A DNA stretch of 64,000 nucleotides from NCBI RefSeq assembly GCF_016765675.1, contig NZ_JAESWB010000365.1, positions 17,879-81,878 on the forward strand, written 5' to 3'. A program made the position numbers and the translations under genes. Source of the stretch: Neobacillus paridis (lineage in GTDB: Bacteria; Bacillota; Bacilli; Bacillales; Cytobacillaceae). The notes below the pieces were generated by a model. That model was not told the DNA's origin. It saw only the letters and a program-made list of their open reading frames with translations, and did not search any database. Shown here one piece after another: positions 43,566 to 52,488 of this stretch (within the stretch, counting starts at the first letter, position 1; each line of letters begins with the position of its first letter).

Positions 43566-44219
43566 TTATTCATGTCTTAATTTTTTTGCTAAACGATTAC
43601 CAATGCTTTGAATGATTTGCACAATGATAATCAAAATAATAACCGTCAGGATAATGACATACGTGTTAAAACGTTCATATCCGTAAGTGATCGCCAAGCT
43701 GCCGACACCGCCGCCGCCAATCGTTCCCGCCATCGCGGTTGCGCCAATGAGACCAATGGTGGCGGTTGTCATCGTTAACACTAAGGAACCAAGCGCTTCC
43801 GGCAGGAGAAAATAACGGATCGTTTGAAACGATGTCGCCCCCAGCGATTTTGCCAATTCAATAATCCCTGGTCCAACCTCGAGCACCGAGTTTTCCACTA
43901 GGCGAGCGATAAACGGAGCAATATAGACAACCAACGGGACAATCGCCGCCGTTGAACCATACGTCTGTCCGGCAATCAATCTAGTTAACGGTGTAATCGC
44001 CACTAATAAAATGATGAACGGAATTGATCTTAGGATATTAATAATGCCATTTAGTATTGTGAAAAAAATCCGACTCGGCTTAATCCCATTTGGCCGTGTC
44101 ATGACTAAAAGAATCCCCAGTGGAACACCGATTAACGTCCCGATTAAGAGCGAAACGGACACCATATAAATGGTTTCATAGATCGATTGGATAATTAAAT
44201 CTGCAGAGACGCTGTTCAC
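43566..44219 (-). CDS. metI: MetI-type ABC transporter permease
   Basis: A 217-residue MetI-type permease with five membrane helices: VSVSLLIGTLIGVPLGILLV, ILRSIPFIILLVAI, ATIGLIGATAMAGTIGGGGV and a C-terminal VIILTVIILIIIVQIIQ. The coupling-helix EAA-like loop LAKSLGATSFQTIRYFLLPEA is present. It overlaps metN by 4 bases and should form the transmembrane part of a MetN2I2 importer. Confidence 0.9.
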   Translation of the reverse strand: MNSVSADLIIQSIYETIYMVSVSLLIGTLIGVPLGILLVMTRPNGIKPSRIFFTILNGIINILRSIPFIILLVAITPLTRLIAGQTYGSTAAIVPLVVYIAPFIARLVENSVLEVGPGIIELAKSLGATSFQTIRYFLLPEALGSLVLTMTTATIGLIGATAMAGTIGGGGVGSLAITYGYERFNTYVIILTVIILIIIVQIIQSIGNRLAKKLRHE

Positions 44220-45247
44220 ACAATCACCTCTTTAATAGAAATATTCCTTTCTGTTACATAATGGTAAAGATGATCAAGCACAGAATCTTCACCGAAAAAA
44301 GCAACCGTGAAAATTCCCAGTGTCGTGCCTTGCAGCTCGGTAACGTTAGCAAAAACGATGTTCATGTCAACGTCAAACTCTTTTGTTAGCTTTGTAAGCA
44401 GCGGCTCTGAAGCGGTTTTTCCAAAAAATTTCAGCTGATAGACCCGCCTATTTCGCTTCTCTGCTTGCAGTTCCTGCACTACACTTGAGGGAATTTCGTC
44501 ATGGATAACCGTTTTGACGAATTCTTTTGTCGTCTCTCTTTGCGGGTTTCCGAATACAGCAAGGACATCGCCGGCCTCAATAACATTGCCTTTTTCCATG
44601 ACGGCTACTTTATTACAAATCTCGCGAATGACTTCCATCTCATGGGTAACAATGAGAATCGTAATATTAAATTCTTGGTTGATCCGCTTTAATAGTTTAA
44701 GGATCGAGACGGTGGTTTTAGGATCCAGCGCGGATGTGGCTTCGTCGCATAAAAGGATTTCCGGATTGGTGACAAGCGCCCGGGCAATCCCGATCCGTTG
44801 CTTTTGCCCGCCCGATAACTGACTTGGGTAGCTGTTTTCCTTGTCTGCTAATCCGACAAATTCGAGTAGTTCTTTTACCCGCTTATGAATGGTCGCTTTG
44901 TCTACTTTATTTAACACAAGTGGCAGTGCAACATTATCAAAAACAGTCTTGGATTCTAATAAATTAAAATGTTGAAAGATCATGCTGATGTTTTTCTTAA
45001 CCTGGGAAAGCTCCTGATTACTTATCGTTCCCAGTTCCTTTCCACCCACAATGACTTTTCCGGTTGTCGGTGTTTCTAGGGCATTGACCATTCTGAGTAA
45101 TGTACTTTTTCCGGCACCACTATAGCCAATTACGCCATATATGTCACCTTTATCAATTTTTAACGATACATTATGTAACGCCGTCATTTTCTTTCCCTTA
45201 TGATGAAATTCCTTGACGATATTATGAAACTCAATCACAGAAGACAT
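44216..45247 (-). CDS. metN: MetN-type ABC transporter ATPase
   Basis: A 343-residue ATPase. Walker A GYSGAGKST, signature LSGGQKQRIGIARAL, Walker B LLCDEATSALDP, H-loop VTHEMEV; the C-terminal about 90 residues are the NIL (ferredoxin-like) ligand-sensing domain of methionine importers. It is the first gene of metN-metI-metQ and lies downstream of a good sigma-A promoter at 45296-45324. The GAGAGGTG site precedes the ATG. Confidence 0.9.
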   Translation of the reverse strand: MSSVIEFHNIVKEFHHKGKKMTALHNVSLKIDKGDIYGVIGYSGAGKSTLLRMVNALETPTTGKVIVGGKELGTISNQELSQVKKNISMIFQHFNLLESKTVFDNVALPLVLNKVDKATIHKRVKELLEFVGLADKENSYPSQLSGGQKQRIGIARALVTNPEILLCDEATSALDPKTTVSILKLLKRINQEFNITILIVTHEMEVIREICNKVAVMEKGNVIEAGDVLAVFGNPQRETTKEFVKTVIHDEIPSSVVQELQAEKRNRRVYQLKFFGKTASEPLLTKLTKEFDVDMNIVFANVTELQGTTLGIFTVAFFGEDSVLDHLYHYVTERNISIKEVIV

Positions 45248-45295
45248 TCACCTCTCATTTAATTCCGACTTAATTTATAAGATTTATTTGTTTTA

Positions 45296-45324
45296 TTTAT
45301 ATACTATTATTTTTGTTATGTCAA
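45296..45324 (-). promoter_or_regulatory. Sigma-A promoter of metNIQ
   Basis: Minus strand TTGACA (45324-45319), 17 bases, TATAAA (45301-45296). No S-box or T-box leader is seen between it and metN. The rest of the 45325-45541 gap holds only the hairpin at 45470. Confidence 0.75.
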
Positions 45325-45469
45325 CATATGTTTTGAAATTTTGAAATAAATTAGAAAGTTGAGGAAGACGAGGTGCACTAAAGTAAAAAATAAAATGACA
45401 ATAGTTGAATAGTAGAAATAGTTTTTTAAGAAAGAATTGTGGAGAACAAGGGAAGAATAACTAAATGAA

Positions 45470-45489
45470 AACTCGCCGATTGGCGAGTT
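45470..45489. repeat. 8-bp perfect hairpin in intergenic region
   Basis: AACTCGCC, GATT, GGCGAGTT. No T-tract follows. Confidence 0.6.
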
Positions 45490-45541
45490 CGTTAGGGCGG
45501 TTCATGAGGCGTAGTTGAATTTATGCTTTCCTGGCCAAAAA

Positions 45542-45559
45542 AGGAGGGGCACCCCTCCT
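45542..45559 (-). terminator. Terminator of the permease-amidohydrolase-nitrilase operon
   Basis: Minus strand AGGAGGGG, two bases, CCCCTCCT, then TTTTTTGG. Confidence 0.85.
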
Positions 45560-45588
45560 AAACATTTAAGTGAATAACATTTCCTTGT

Positions 45589-46446
45589 TCACCCGGATAT
45601 TTTTTCTTTCCCTAAAATTGGCCCATATGTGTCTGTCCGCCGGTCTCTTAAAAACTGTAAAAGGTTTCTGGTAAACTCAATTTCATGTAAATCAATTTCC
45701 TCTACAAGAATACCCTCCTTGTCGTCAAGAGATTGAATAATCTCACCCAGCGGATTGCTAATGAAGCTTCCGCCATAGAAATTCATCTCTTTTTCCTGCC
45801 CGACACGGTTTACGGCCGCAACAAATACGCCATTATGAATACTATGAGCAGAAATTGCCTTCGTCCAGGCAGCCCTTGTGGACAACTCTGGATGATCGGG
45901 CTCCGAGCCAATTGCAGAAGGATAAAACAAGATTTCTGCTCCTTTTAGCGTCAAGATGCGCGCGACTTCCGGAAACCATTCATCCCAGCAAATGCCAATC
46001 CCAATTCGGCCGAACTTTGTATCATAGACCGGATACCCGGTATTGCCCGGAGTAAAATAAAATTTTTCATGATACTGCGGTCCATCCGGAATATGGTTTT
46101 TCCTGGTCGTCCCCAGATAGTTTCCCTTTTCATCATAAACAGCTGCACTATTAAAATAAATCCCCTTTGCCACTCGCTCATAAAAAGGAACGATTAACAC
46201 GATTCCGAGCTCCTTGGCAAGCTGCTGCATTTCCGATAATGCCTCATGTTCAAGCGGAATCGCTAATCGATAATTATCGACGGAAACCGTTTGTGGAAAA
46301 TATTGCCCGTGATATAACTCCTGAAGGCAAATAATATTGGCTCCCTTAGCTACTGCTTCTCGAACCTTTTCCTTTGTTTTTTCAATATTCACTTCCATCC
46401 GCTCATCACTTGCTAATTGGATGAGCCCCACGTTCACTTTACTCAA
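45589..46446 (-). CDS. Carbon-nitrogen hydrolase (nitrilase superfamily), carbamoyl/amide-hydrolase type
   Basis: A 285-residue nitrilase-superfamily enzyme. The Glu-Lys-Cys triad is visible: E in CLQELYHGQYF, K in TTRKNHIPDG and C in GIGICWDEWFPE. It resembles N-carbamoylputrescine amidases and beta-ureidopropionases (EKFYFTPGNTGYPVYDT). The start overlaps the stop of the upstream amidohydrolase by 4 bases. It would cut a carbamoyl or amide group from the product of that pathway, in the cytoplasm. Confidence 0.85.
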   Translation of the reverse strand: MSKVNVGLIQLASDERMEVNIEKTKEKVREAVAKGANIICLQELYHGQYFPQTVSVDNYRLAIPLEHEALSEMQQLAKELGIVLIVPFYERVAKGIYFNSAAVYDEKGNYLGTTRKNHIPDGPQYHEKFYFTPGNTGYPVYDTKFGRIGIGICWDEWFPEVARILTLKGAEILFYPSAIGSEPDHPELSTRAAWTKAISAHSIHNGVFVAAVNRVGQEKEMNFYGGSFISNPLGEIIQSLDDKEGILVEEIDLHEIEFTRNLLQFLRDRRTDTYGPILGKEKISG

Positions 46447-48047
46447 AATGACCCCTCCTCAACTAATTCATAGACAACCTTTCCATCCACCATGGTAAAA
46501 ATAACTTTTGTTTCTTTAATTTCTTCCACCGGTACGGCAAATAAATTGCGATCAAGGACAATGATGTCAGCTAATTTTCCTGCTTCAATGGTACCGAGTT
46601 CTTTTTCACGGAAAGACGCATAAGCTGGTGCCGCTGTATAAGCAAGCAAGGTATCCTTCAAGGAAATTTGCTCACCTTCGCCCCAAACAACCCCTTCATC
46701 ATCCAATCTCGTTACAGCACGGTAAATCCCCGGAAACGGATTTAAGCCGACAACCGGATAGTCGGTACTGAACACAAGCTTTGCCCCATTGTCTGCAAGC
46801 GTTTTTTGTAAAAAGTTGTATTCCATTCTCTTCTTGCCAATCAGCTCTTCATAGACCGTCCTTTGGGTGACATTGATATGCTCCGGCTGGATGGACGGAT
46901 GTACACCTAATTCACCAAACCGCTTAACATCATCGGGATGAAGCATTTCCACATGCTCAATCGCATGGCGCGAATCCCTGACGCCATTTTCCTGCTGAGC
47001 CGCTTCAAAGCAATCCAACGCCAATTGCACCGCACCATCACCGATGCAATGGAAGCGAACACGAAAACCGGCTTTATCGGCTGCTACCGTCCAGCTCTTA
47101 ATTTCTTCAGCTGGAAAAACCGTACTGCCCTTTGTTACGGGATTATTTGTATACGGCTCGAGTAAATAAGCCGTATAGCTTGTCGTAACTCCATCGATAA
47201 ACTGTTTAAAGCCAGCAAATTGCACCATGTTGGATTTATATTTTTCACGCAAGCTTTTTGCCCGTTCCAAATCCCCGTTCAGCGGAGCAACAAAATGAAC
47301 CCGTGTTGTCAGTTTGCCTTTTTCCTCATATTCCGCATATAATTCTGCTTCTTCCGTACTCATATCTGGAATCCTTAGCAGATCATGAACCGATGTAACT
47401 CCGTATTTTGCTGCTTCTTGTAAGAAGCTATCAAGTAATTTTTCAAAATTAATGGGTAATACTTTGGTTACAAGGCCAACTGCATGTTCCAGCAGCAGCC
47501 CTGTCGGTTCGCCATTTTCATCCTTTACGATTTCACCATATGGAGGATTTTCCGTATTCCGGTCAATTCCTGCCAGCTCCAATGCTTTGGAGTTTGCCCA
47601 TACACTATGAAACTCAGCTTGATATAATACGACAGGCCTGTCAGGGATCAACTCGTCCAAATATTTGCAGTGAACTTCCCCTTCAACCCACTGGTTTTGT
47701 TCCCAGCTGCACCCAATTACAAAGGGCTCATCCTTCTTTGTGTCAGCATAGTCTTTGACCATTTGCGCTGCTTCTTTTGCGGAACGTGCCGTATGGAGCC
47801 GAACACTGTCATTCAACATCCCGCCCAATAATAAGTGGATATGAAAATCATGGAATCCCGGCATAATAAGCTGGTCGCCAAAATCATAGATTTTTGTATT
47901 TTCATCTATATAATTTGAAAAACTACCAAGTTCGACGACATCAATAATTCTATTGTCTTTTAGTAATATCGATGCCGGTTCTGGAAGGTCTGCTTTCCCT
48001 GTAAAGACAGACTCCCCGTTAATTACAACATCAGCTATAAATGTCAT
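46443..48047 (-). CDS. YtcJ-like amidohydrolase (amidohydrolase 3 family)
   Basis: A 534-residue metal-dependent hydrolase. N-terminal metal-binding HxH in MPGFHDFHIHLLLGG, central RFHCIGDGAVQLALD and ESRHAIEHVEMLHPD (histidines), and the metal Asp in VFSTDYPV. The YtcJ group includes N-substituted formamide deformylases, but substrates vary widely. It lies 15 bases downstream of an APC permease and upstream of a nitrilase-type enzyme, so the three may import and dismantle one amide- or carbamoyl-containing compound. Confidence 0.85.
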   Translation of the reverse strand: MTFIADVVINGESVFTGKADLPEPASILLKDNRIIDVVELGSFSNYIDENTKIYDFGDQLIMPGFHDFHIHLLLGGMLNDSVRLHTARSAKEAAQMVKDYADTKKDEPFVIGCSWEQNQWVEGEVHCKYLDELIPDRPVVLYQAEFHSVWANSKALELAGIDRNTENPPYGEIVKDENGEPTGLLLEHAVGLVTKVLPINFEKLLDSFLQEAAKYGVTSVHDLLRIPDMSTEEAELYAEYEEKGKLTTRVHFVAPLNGDLERAKSLREKYKSNMVQFAGFKQFIDGVTTSYTAYLLEPYTNNPVTKGSTVFPAEEIKSWTVAADKAGFRVRFHCIGDGAVQLALDCFEAAQQENGVRDSRHAIEHVEMLHPDDVKRFGELGVHPSIQPEHINVTQRTVYEELIGKKRMEYNFLQKTLADNGAKLVFSTDYPVVGLNPFPGIYRAVTRLDDEGVVWGEGEQISLKDTLLAYTAAPAYASFREKELGTIEAGKLADIIVLDRNLFAVPVEEIKETKVIFTMVDGKVVYELVEEGSF

Positions 48048-48062
48048 CCTCTACCTCTCTCC

Positions 48063-49427
48063 TTACATTGAAAGATCTTTATTTGTTTCCTCCACATTCA
48101 CAAAATCCATTTGCGGCGGTTGAACCCGGAATAGTTTGGTTTTATAAATTAAATAAAGTAAACCCACTGCTGCCCAAATACATCCCAATGTCATCGACTT
48201 CACATCGAGATCACTCCATAATTTTAAGGAAATGCCAGCTCCGATTATTGGAATGATTAAATACTGAATTGTTCCTCTTAGAGAGCGCTGTTTTCCTTTT
48301 ATAAAATAATGGGCAACAACACTTAAGTTAACAAAGGTAAAGGCAAATAATGCGCCAAAGTTAATAAAAGAGGTGATCGTTACCAAATCGGTAAACAATG
48401 CCGCTAGTGCAATAATACCAACTATGATAATATTATTCGCTGGCGTTCTAAATTTAGGATGGATATAGGCAAAAAATTTCTTTGGAATCACCGAATCTCG
48501 GCCCATCGCAAAAAGAATCCTCGAAACACTGGCATGAGAAGCCGTGGCGGAGGTGAAACAAGTAACGACTATCGCTGCGATGAAAAGGGCATTAAAAAGT
48601 GTACCACCGATTATTTTCGCCACTTCAATTGATGCAGTATCCAAATTTTTGTACGACGTAAAATCCGGGTGAATGAGATGTGCCAAATACGAGATGATGA
48701 TAAAACAAGTACCAGCAAACAGGGTGACAAACTGAATCGCCTTTGGAATCGTCTTTGCCGGTTTAATCGTCTCTTCCGCAAACGTTGTCAAGGCATCAAA
48801 CCCTAAAAAGGATAAACATAAAATCGATGCACCTGAGAAAACAGCAATGATCGAAGTATGCTCATTCATAAACGGTTGAAGTGAAAAAACAGTACCTTGC
48901 CCCGTTCCGTTTATTAGTGCCTTAATGCTTAAAATAACGAAGATAATCAGTACAAGATATTGAAATCCGAGTAGAATCATATTCATCGTTACGGTTACCT
49001 TCATACCAATCAGGTTGAAAGCTGTTACAAGGACAATCATGCCGATAATCCACACACTTAGTGGTATACTCGGGAAATAATCCGTCATGTATAGGCCCAA
49101 AATAAGAAAATTAATCATCGGAATAAACAAATAATCCATCAGAATGACCCATCCGACCATAAACCCTAAGTGCGAGCTAATTGATTTTTGCGTATAGGAA
49201 TAGGCGGAGCCGGCGATCGGAAATGCCTTCGACATCCTTCCATAACTATAGGCGGTAAATAGCATGGCAATCAGGGCAACCAAATAAGCAGCAGGTGTTG
49301 CACCTCTTGAAATGTCTTCGACAATTCCAAAGGTTGAAAAGACTGTTAGCGGTGCCATGTACGCAAGTCCCAATAAAACTAAATGAAAGAAATTTAATGA
49401 CCGTTTTAATTGCACTGTTTTCTCCAT
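48063..49427 (-). CDS. APC-family amino acid/amine permease
   Basis: A 454-residue transporter with 12 hydrophobic segments. APC motifs are LVLLGLAYMAPLTVFSTFGI at helix 1, GSAYSYTQKSISSHLGFMVG and SFLGFDALTTFAEETIKPAK in helix 6 to loop. It is the first gene of a three-gene operon with a near-perfect sigma-54 promoter 30 bases upstream of the start. Related proteins carry amino acids or polyamines; the neighbouring amidohydrolase and nitrilase suggest a nitrogen-containing substrate. Confidence 0.85.
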   Translation of the reverse strand: MEKTVQLKRSLNFFHLVLLGLAYMAPLTVFSTFGIVEDISRGATPAAYLVALIAMLFTAYSYGRMSKAFPIAGSAYSYTQKSISSHLGFMVGWVILMDYLFIPMINFLILGLYMTDYFPSIPLSVWIIGMIVLVTAFNLIGMKVTVTMNMILLGFQYLVLIIFVILSIKALINGTGQGTVFSLQPFMNEHTSIIAVFSGASILCLSFLGFDALTTFAEETIKPAKTIPKAIQFVTLFAGTCFIIISYLAHLIHPDFTSYKNLDTASIEVAKIIGGTLFNALFIAAIVVTCFTSATASHASVSRILFAMGRDSVIPKKFFAYIHPKFRTPANNIIIVGIIALAALFTDLVTITSFINFGALFAFTFVNLSVVAHYFIKGKQRSLRGTIQYLIIPIIGAGISLKLWSDLDVKSMTLGCIWAAVGLLYLIYKTKLFRVQPPQMDFVNVEETNKDLSM

Positions 49428-49457
49428 AAATTCACATTCCCCCTTCGTTATTTAGGA

Positions 49458-49475
49458 ATGCAAATTTTGTGCCAA
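49458..49475 (-). promoter_or_regulatory. Sigma-54 (SigL) promoter of permease operon
   Basis: Minus strand TTGGCACAAAATTTGCAT, the -24/-12 consensus with correct spacing. An AT-rich, palindrome-bearing stretch upstream (CATATATTCATATG near 49530-49545) could bind an enhancer-binding activator; none is encoded adjacent. Confidence 0.85.
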
Positions 49476-49636
49476 GGTTTTAAATTATTACTATAATTTA
49501 AATATTTAGAATTTTATAGTTAAATTTTCATATATTCATATGCAAATCCGAATATTATATTCAGTTACGCATACCCAGAAGAGTGAAAACTGCTATATTT
49601 TGCCAAAATACACAAACTAATCACCGCATTAATAAT

Positions 49637-49687
49637 GGGGTCAGTTCCCCAGTCTGGTAAAGCTTTAATACACTGGGGGACTGACCC
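49637..49687. repeat. GGGTCAGT/ACTGACCC palindrome (copy 4)
   Basis: GGGTCAGTTCCCCAGT pairs with ACTGGGGGACTGACCC around a 19-base loop. It is 160 bases from the sigma-54 promoter, upstream of it. Confidence 0.75.
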
Positions 49688-49722
49688 TAGATTCCTTTAA
49701 AATCCAAGAAGTCAAACTATCG

Positions 49723-49849
49723 CTAGCTACTCTGATCTTCACCACAATTAATTTCAAATAAGTTAAGTAAATTTTTCAAATTGTCATTAAATTCTTTAGA
49801 CGGATAGCTCATTAAGTGATCTATTAACGAGGTACTAAAGACCAAATTG
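49723..49849 (-). pseudogene. Short decayed reading frame, unrecognised
   Basis: Minus-strand reading gives LIDHLMSYPSKEFNDN and LKNLLNLFEINCGED before TAG 49723, about 41 codons with no start. Coding-like composition, no family known to me. The remaining 49850-50002 shows nothing else. Confidence 0.2.
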
Positions 49850-50002
49850 TGTTATTTGTTCAGTTGAACAGCTCCTTAAAGATTTTTTCATCTTCTATTC
49901 ATGTAAAGCAGATTCCAATAATAGACGGTCATAGTCATAGGTAAGGATATATAACCCACTAGAAGAACGCTGTATAGATTGGACGGCGCAGTGCCACAGA
50001 TG

Positions 50003-50605
50003 TTAAATCCATCCTTTTGTTTCAGCGATACTTGCTGCTTCTGTACGATTCTTAGCTCCTAGTTTATGGATGATTTCCGATATATAGTTACGAACTGTGC
50101 CGGATGATAAGAAAAGGGCTTCGGTAATTTCCTTGGTGGTTTTTCCTAACGCAGCGAGGCGCAATATTTCCTGCTCTCTTTCGGTGAGTGGATTTTCCTC
50201 ACGGATTACATCAAAGGTAAGTTCCGGACTAAATATTCGTTTCCCTTTCATGCATTTGCGAATGGCATCTGCGAGTTCACTAATTTCGCCATCCTTCAGC
50301 AGATAGCCGTGTACACCGCTTTTAACAGCTCTTTCAAAATATCCGGGGCGGGCAAAGGTTGTCAAAATGATCACCTTGGTTAAGGAGCCTCTTTTGGTTA
50401 ACTCCGCAGCTACATCTAACCCGCTTAAGATCGGCATTTCAATATCCATTAAGCAAACATCGGGTTTCAGCTTGAGAATGGCCGAGAGCGCCTCCTCGCC
50501 ATTCACCGCTTGACCAATAACCTCCATATCCTCCTCCATATCAAGTAAGGAGCCTAATGCACTTAACAGCATCCGTTGATCTTCTGCAATAAATATTCGA
50601 ATCAT
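50003..50605 (-). CDS. yvfU: YvfU-like NarL-family response regulator
   Basis: A 200-residue response regulator. IAEDQRMLLSALGSLLDME, the acceptor Asp in PDVCLMDIEMPILSG, Lys in YLLKDGEIS, then the LuxR HTH LTEREQEILRLAALGKTTKE and LSSGTVRNYISEIIHKLGA. ATG at 50605 shares ATGA with the kinase stop. The gene order ATPase-permease-kinase-regulator matches B. subtilis yvfR-yvfS-yvfT-yvfU. It presumably activates the ABC genes, perhaps through the palindrome at 53474-53485. Confidence 0.85.
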   Translation of the reverse strand: MIRIFIAEDQRMLLSALGSLLDMEEDMEVIGQAVNGEEALSAILKLKPDVCLMDIEMPILSGLDVAAELTKRGSLTKVIILTTFARPGYFERAVKSGVHGYLLKDGEISELADAIRKCMKGKRIFSPELTFDVIREENPLTEREQEILRLAALGKTTKEITEALFLSSGTVRNYISEIIHKLGAKNRTEAASIAETKGWI

Positions 50606-51741
50606 GTAATTGACCCCTTCCGCCACTCTTTCTTAATAATCGGAATGGCCATTTCCAAAACAGTACCGTTACGGGTGGAAAGCTTGAGATCTCCGTCAAT
50701 TAATCTCAATCTCTCTTCCATCCCACGTAAACCATTGCCAAACGGTTTGTTTTTATCAAGACCCATCCCGTCATCATGAACCACTATTTTGATTTTTTCG
50801 GGAGATTGTAAGAGTGAAATTGTACAATGCGTTGCCTTGCTATGTTTAACGACATTAGTTGCAGCCTCACGAATACACATACTTACAATATTTTGCGTTA
50901 GTGGAGGAATTTTTGAAAAATCTGCCTCTCCGCCGTATTGATAAGTAATTTCCGCAGCTCTCAATAACTGCTGAACCTGAATGAGTTCCTCGGCAATGGT
51001 GATCGTCCGCATATCGGAAACAAGTTCCCGAACCTGCTTTAGGGCAGCTCTTGAGGTTACTTCCATTTCTCTTGCTTCCAGCTGGGCACGTTCAGAATCG
51101 ATGGCAACTAAACGCTGAACCAGTTGGCTTTTCAATGTGAGCAAGGAAAGAGTATGGCCTAGTTTGTCATGAAGATCGCGGGCAATCCGCACACGTTCTT
51201 CACGCTTTACTAATTCAGCGATATGTTGATTTGCCTGGTCAAGCTTCCGTTCGAGCTCCATTCTTCGATTCATTGAGCGCACACCAAAAGGGGATATGAG
51301 CATGACGATCAGAAAAGGAACAAAATATAACAGTTCTTCTGAGGAAAGCAAGGTTTTGGTTTTAATAGTATGATAAATAAATGGAGTCAAAAGAACTAAA
51401 CCAAGAGCGGCCAGTCCTTGGTAGAATTTTGGCTTTTCACGATAATAGCCGATAAAGTTAGCAGGAAAAAATCCTAAAAAGATGTAGTTTAAATTGTAAA
51501 ACACACTAAAAATGAAAATGATTGAAAGCTGTAAGGCTAACCAATATGTGAATGATTTTTTTCCTGCGGCAAAATAAAGCTGGCGATACGTGATAAAGAA
51601 TAGCAGCACCATTCCATAGCCAATAAGCTGTTTCATCCCGGTTTCTTTTGATAAATAATAGACAGGAAATAGAATATAGATTAAAAAGATATAAGGAAAG
51701 AAGCCAAATTGGCTGGGAAACAGTCTGATTGACTTTTTCAT
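50602..51741 (-). CDS. yvfT: YvfT/DesK-like sensor histidine kinase
   Basis: A 379-residue kinase with five to six N-terminal membrane helices (residues 10-150), a coiled coil (RRMELERKLDQANQHIAELV), the HisKA_3 site RIARDLHDKLGHTLSLLTLK, and ATPase motifs EAATNVVKHSKA, DDGMGLD and GNGLRGMEERL. DesK senses membrane fluidity; this one sits with a transporter instead, so it may sense the transporter's cargo or an envelope stress. Eight bases from the permease gene. Confidence 0.85.
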   Translation of the reverse strand: MKKSIRLFPSQFGFFPYIFLIYILFPVYYLSKETGMKQLIGYGMVLLFFITYRQLYFAAGKKSFTYWLALQLSIIFIFSVFYNLNYIFLGFFPANFIGYYREKPKFYQGLAALGLVLLTPFIYHTIKTKTLLSSEELLYFVPFLIVMLISPFGVRSMNRRMELERKLDQANQHIAELVKREERVRIARDLHDKLGHTLSLLTLKSQLVQRLVAIDSERAQLEAREMEVTSRAALKQVRELVSDMRTITIAEELIQVQQLLRAAEITYQYGGEADFSKIPPLTQNIVSMCIREAATNVVKHSKATHCTISLLQSPEKIKIVVHDDGMGLDKNKPFGNGLRGMEERLRLIDGDLKLSTRNGTVLEMAIPIIKKEWRKGSIT

Positions 51742-51748
51742 TTCTTGA

Positions 51749-52486
51749 TCACGCCGCTTCTTGTTTTCTTCTAATATATTTTGATAGTAACATGAACACG
51801 ACTAAATAAGCGAATAAGATCACAATATTTTTCCAGCTGGGCAGCCCGCCTTGAACAATTTCCCATGCACCGCTGCCAAAATGATAGGATGGCAGCCAAT
51901 GGCCGATGCTTTGCATGGCTTTTGGCATAATCTCAAGCGGCATCCACATACCGCCGCAGACTGCCAGCACCATATAAAGGACATTGCTGATTCCAGCCGC
52001 TGTTTCCACTTTTTTCATTAGTCCAAATAAAGTTCCCATCGCAAGAAACGGGATTGATCCAAGCAAAATCCACAAACCGCTCATGAACCATTCCATTGGA
52101 GTCAGTGAGATCCGATTAATGATGGCTCCCGCAAGAAAAATAACCGTGATTGACAGGATATGAATAACGCTTTGACCAACCATCTGGGCCGAAAAATAAA
52201 TATGATCGGGAAGGGGTGTAAGACGGATGAACGTAGACCATCCTTGTGTACGCTCCTGAACCATGCGGATTCCAAGGGTCATAATAGACGAGCCCATCAC
52301 ACTAAAGGCGGTCATTGACATTAAGTAATGGGCCTTCCACGCTGCAGGATCGGCGGCATTAGTATTAACCACGTTGGTAAAAATATAATAGAAGATGATT
52401 GGCATCATCAATGACCAAAAAACAAAATATCGGTTCCGAAGCACCCGTTTGATTTCCATTTTACATTGCATTTGAAATGCTTTCAT
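51749..52486 (-). CDS. yvfS: YvfS-like ABC-2 permease
   Basis: A 245-residue ABC-2 permease with six hydrophobic segments: YFVFWSLMMPIIFYYIFTN at the N-terminus, MTAFSVMGSSIMTLGIRMV, and SNVLYMVLAVCGGMWMPLEI near the characteristic PKAMQSIGHWLPSYHF loop. It pairs with the ATPase 2 bases upstream. The direction is export by family; the cargo is unknown. Confidence 0.85.
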   Translation of the reverse strand: MKAFQMQCKMEIKRVLRNRYFVFWSLMMPIIFYYIFTNVVNTNAADPAAWKAHYLMSMTAFSVMGSSIMTLGIRMVQERTQGWSTFIRLTPLPDHIYFSAQMVGQSVIHILSITVIFLAGAIINRISLTPMEWFMSGLWILLGSIPFLAMGTLFGLMKKVETAAGISNVLYMVLAVCGGMWMPLEIMPKAMQSIGHWLPSYHFGSGAWEIVQGGLPSWKNIVILFAYLVVFMLLSKYIRRKQEAA

Positions 52487-52488
52487 TT

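Noticed and set aside
45248..45588. Possible S-box or T-box in front of metN
   Set aside because: No S-box core, specifier loop or T-box sequence; only a sigma-A promoter and an unrelated hairpin are seen.
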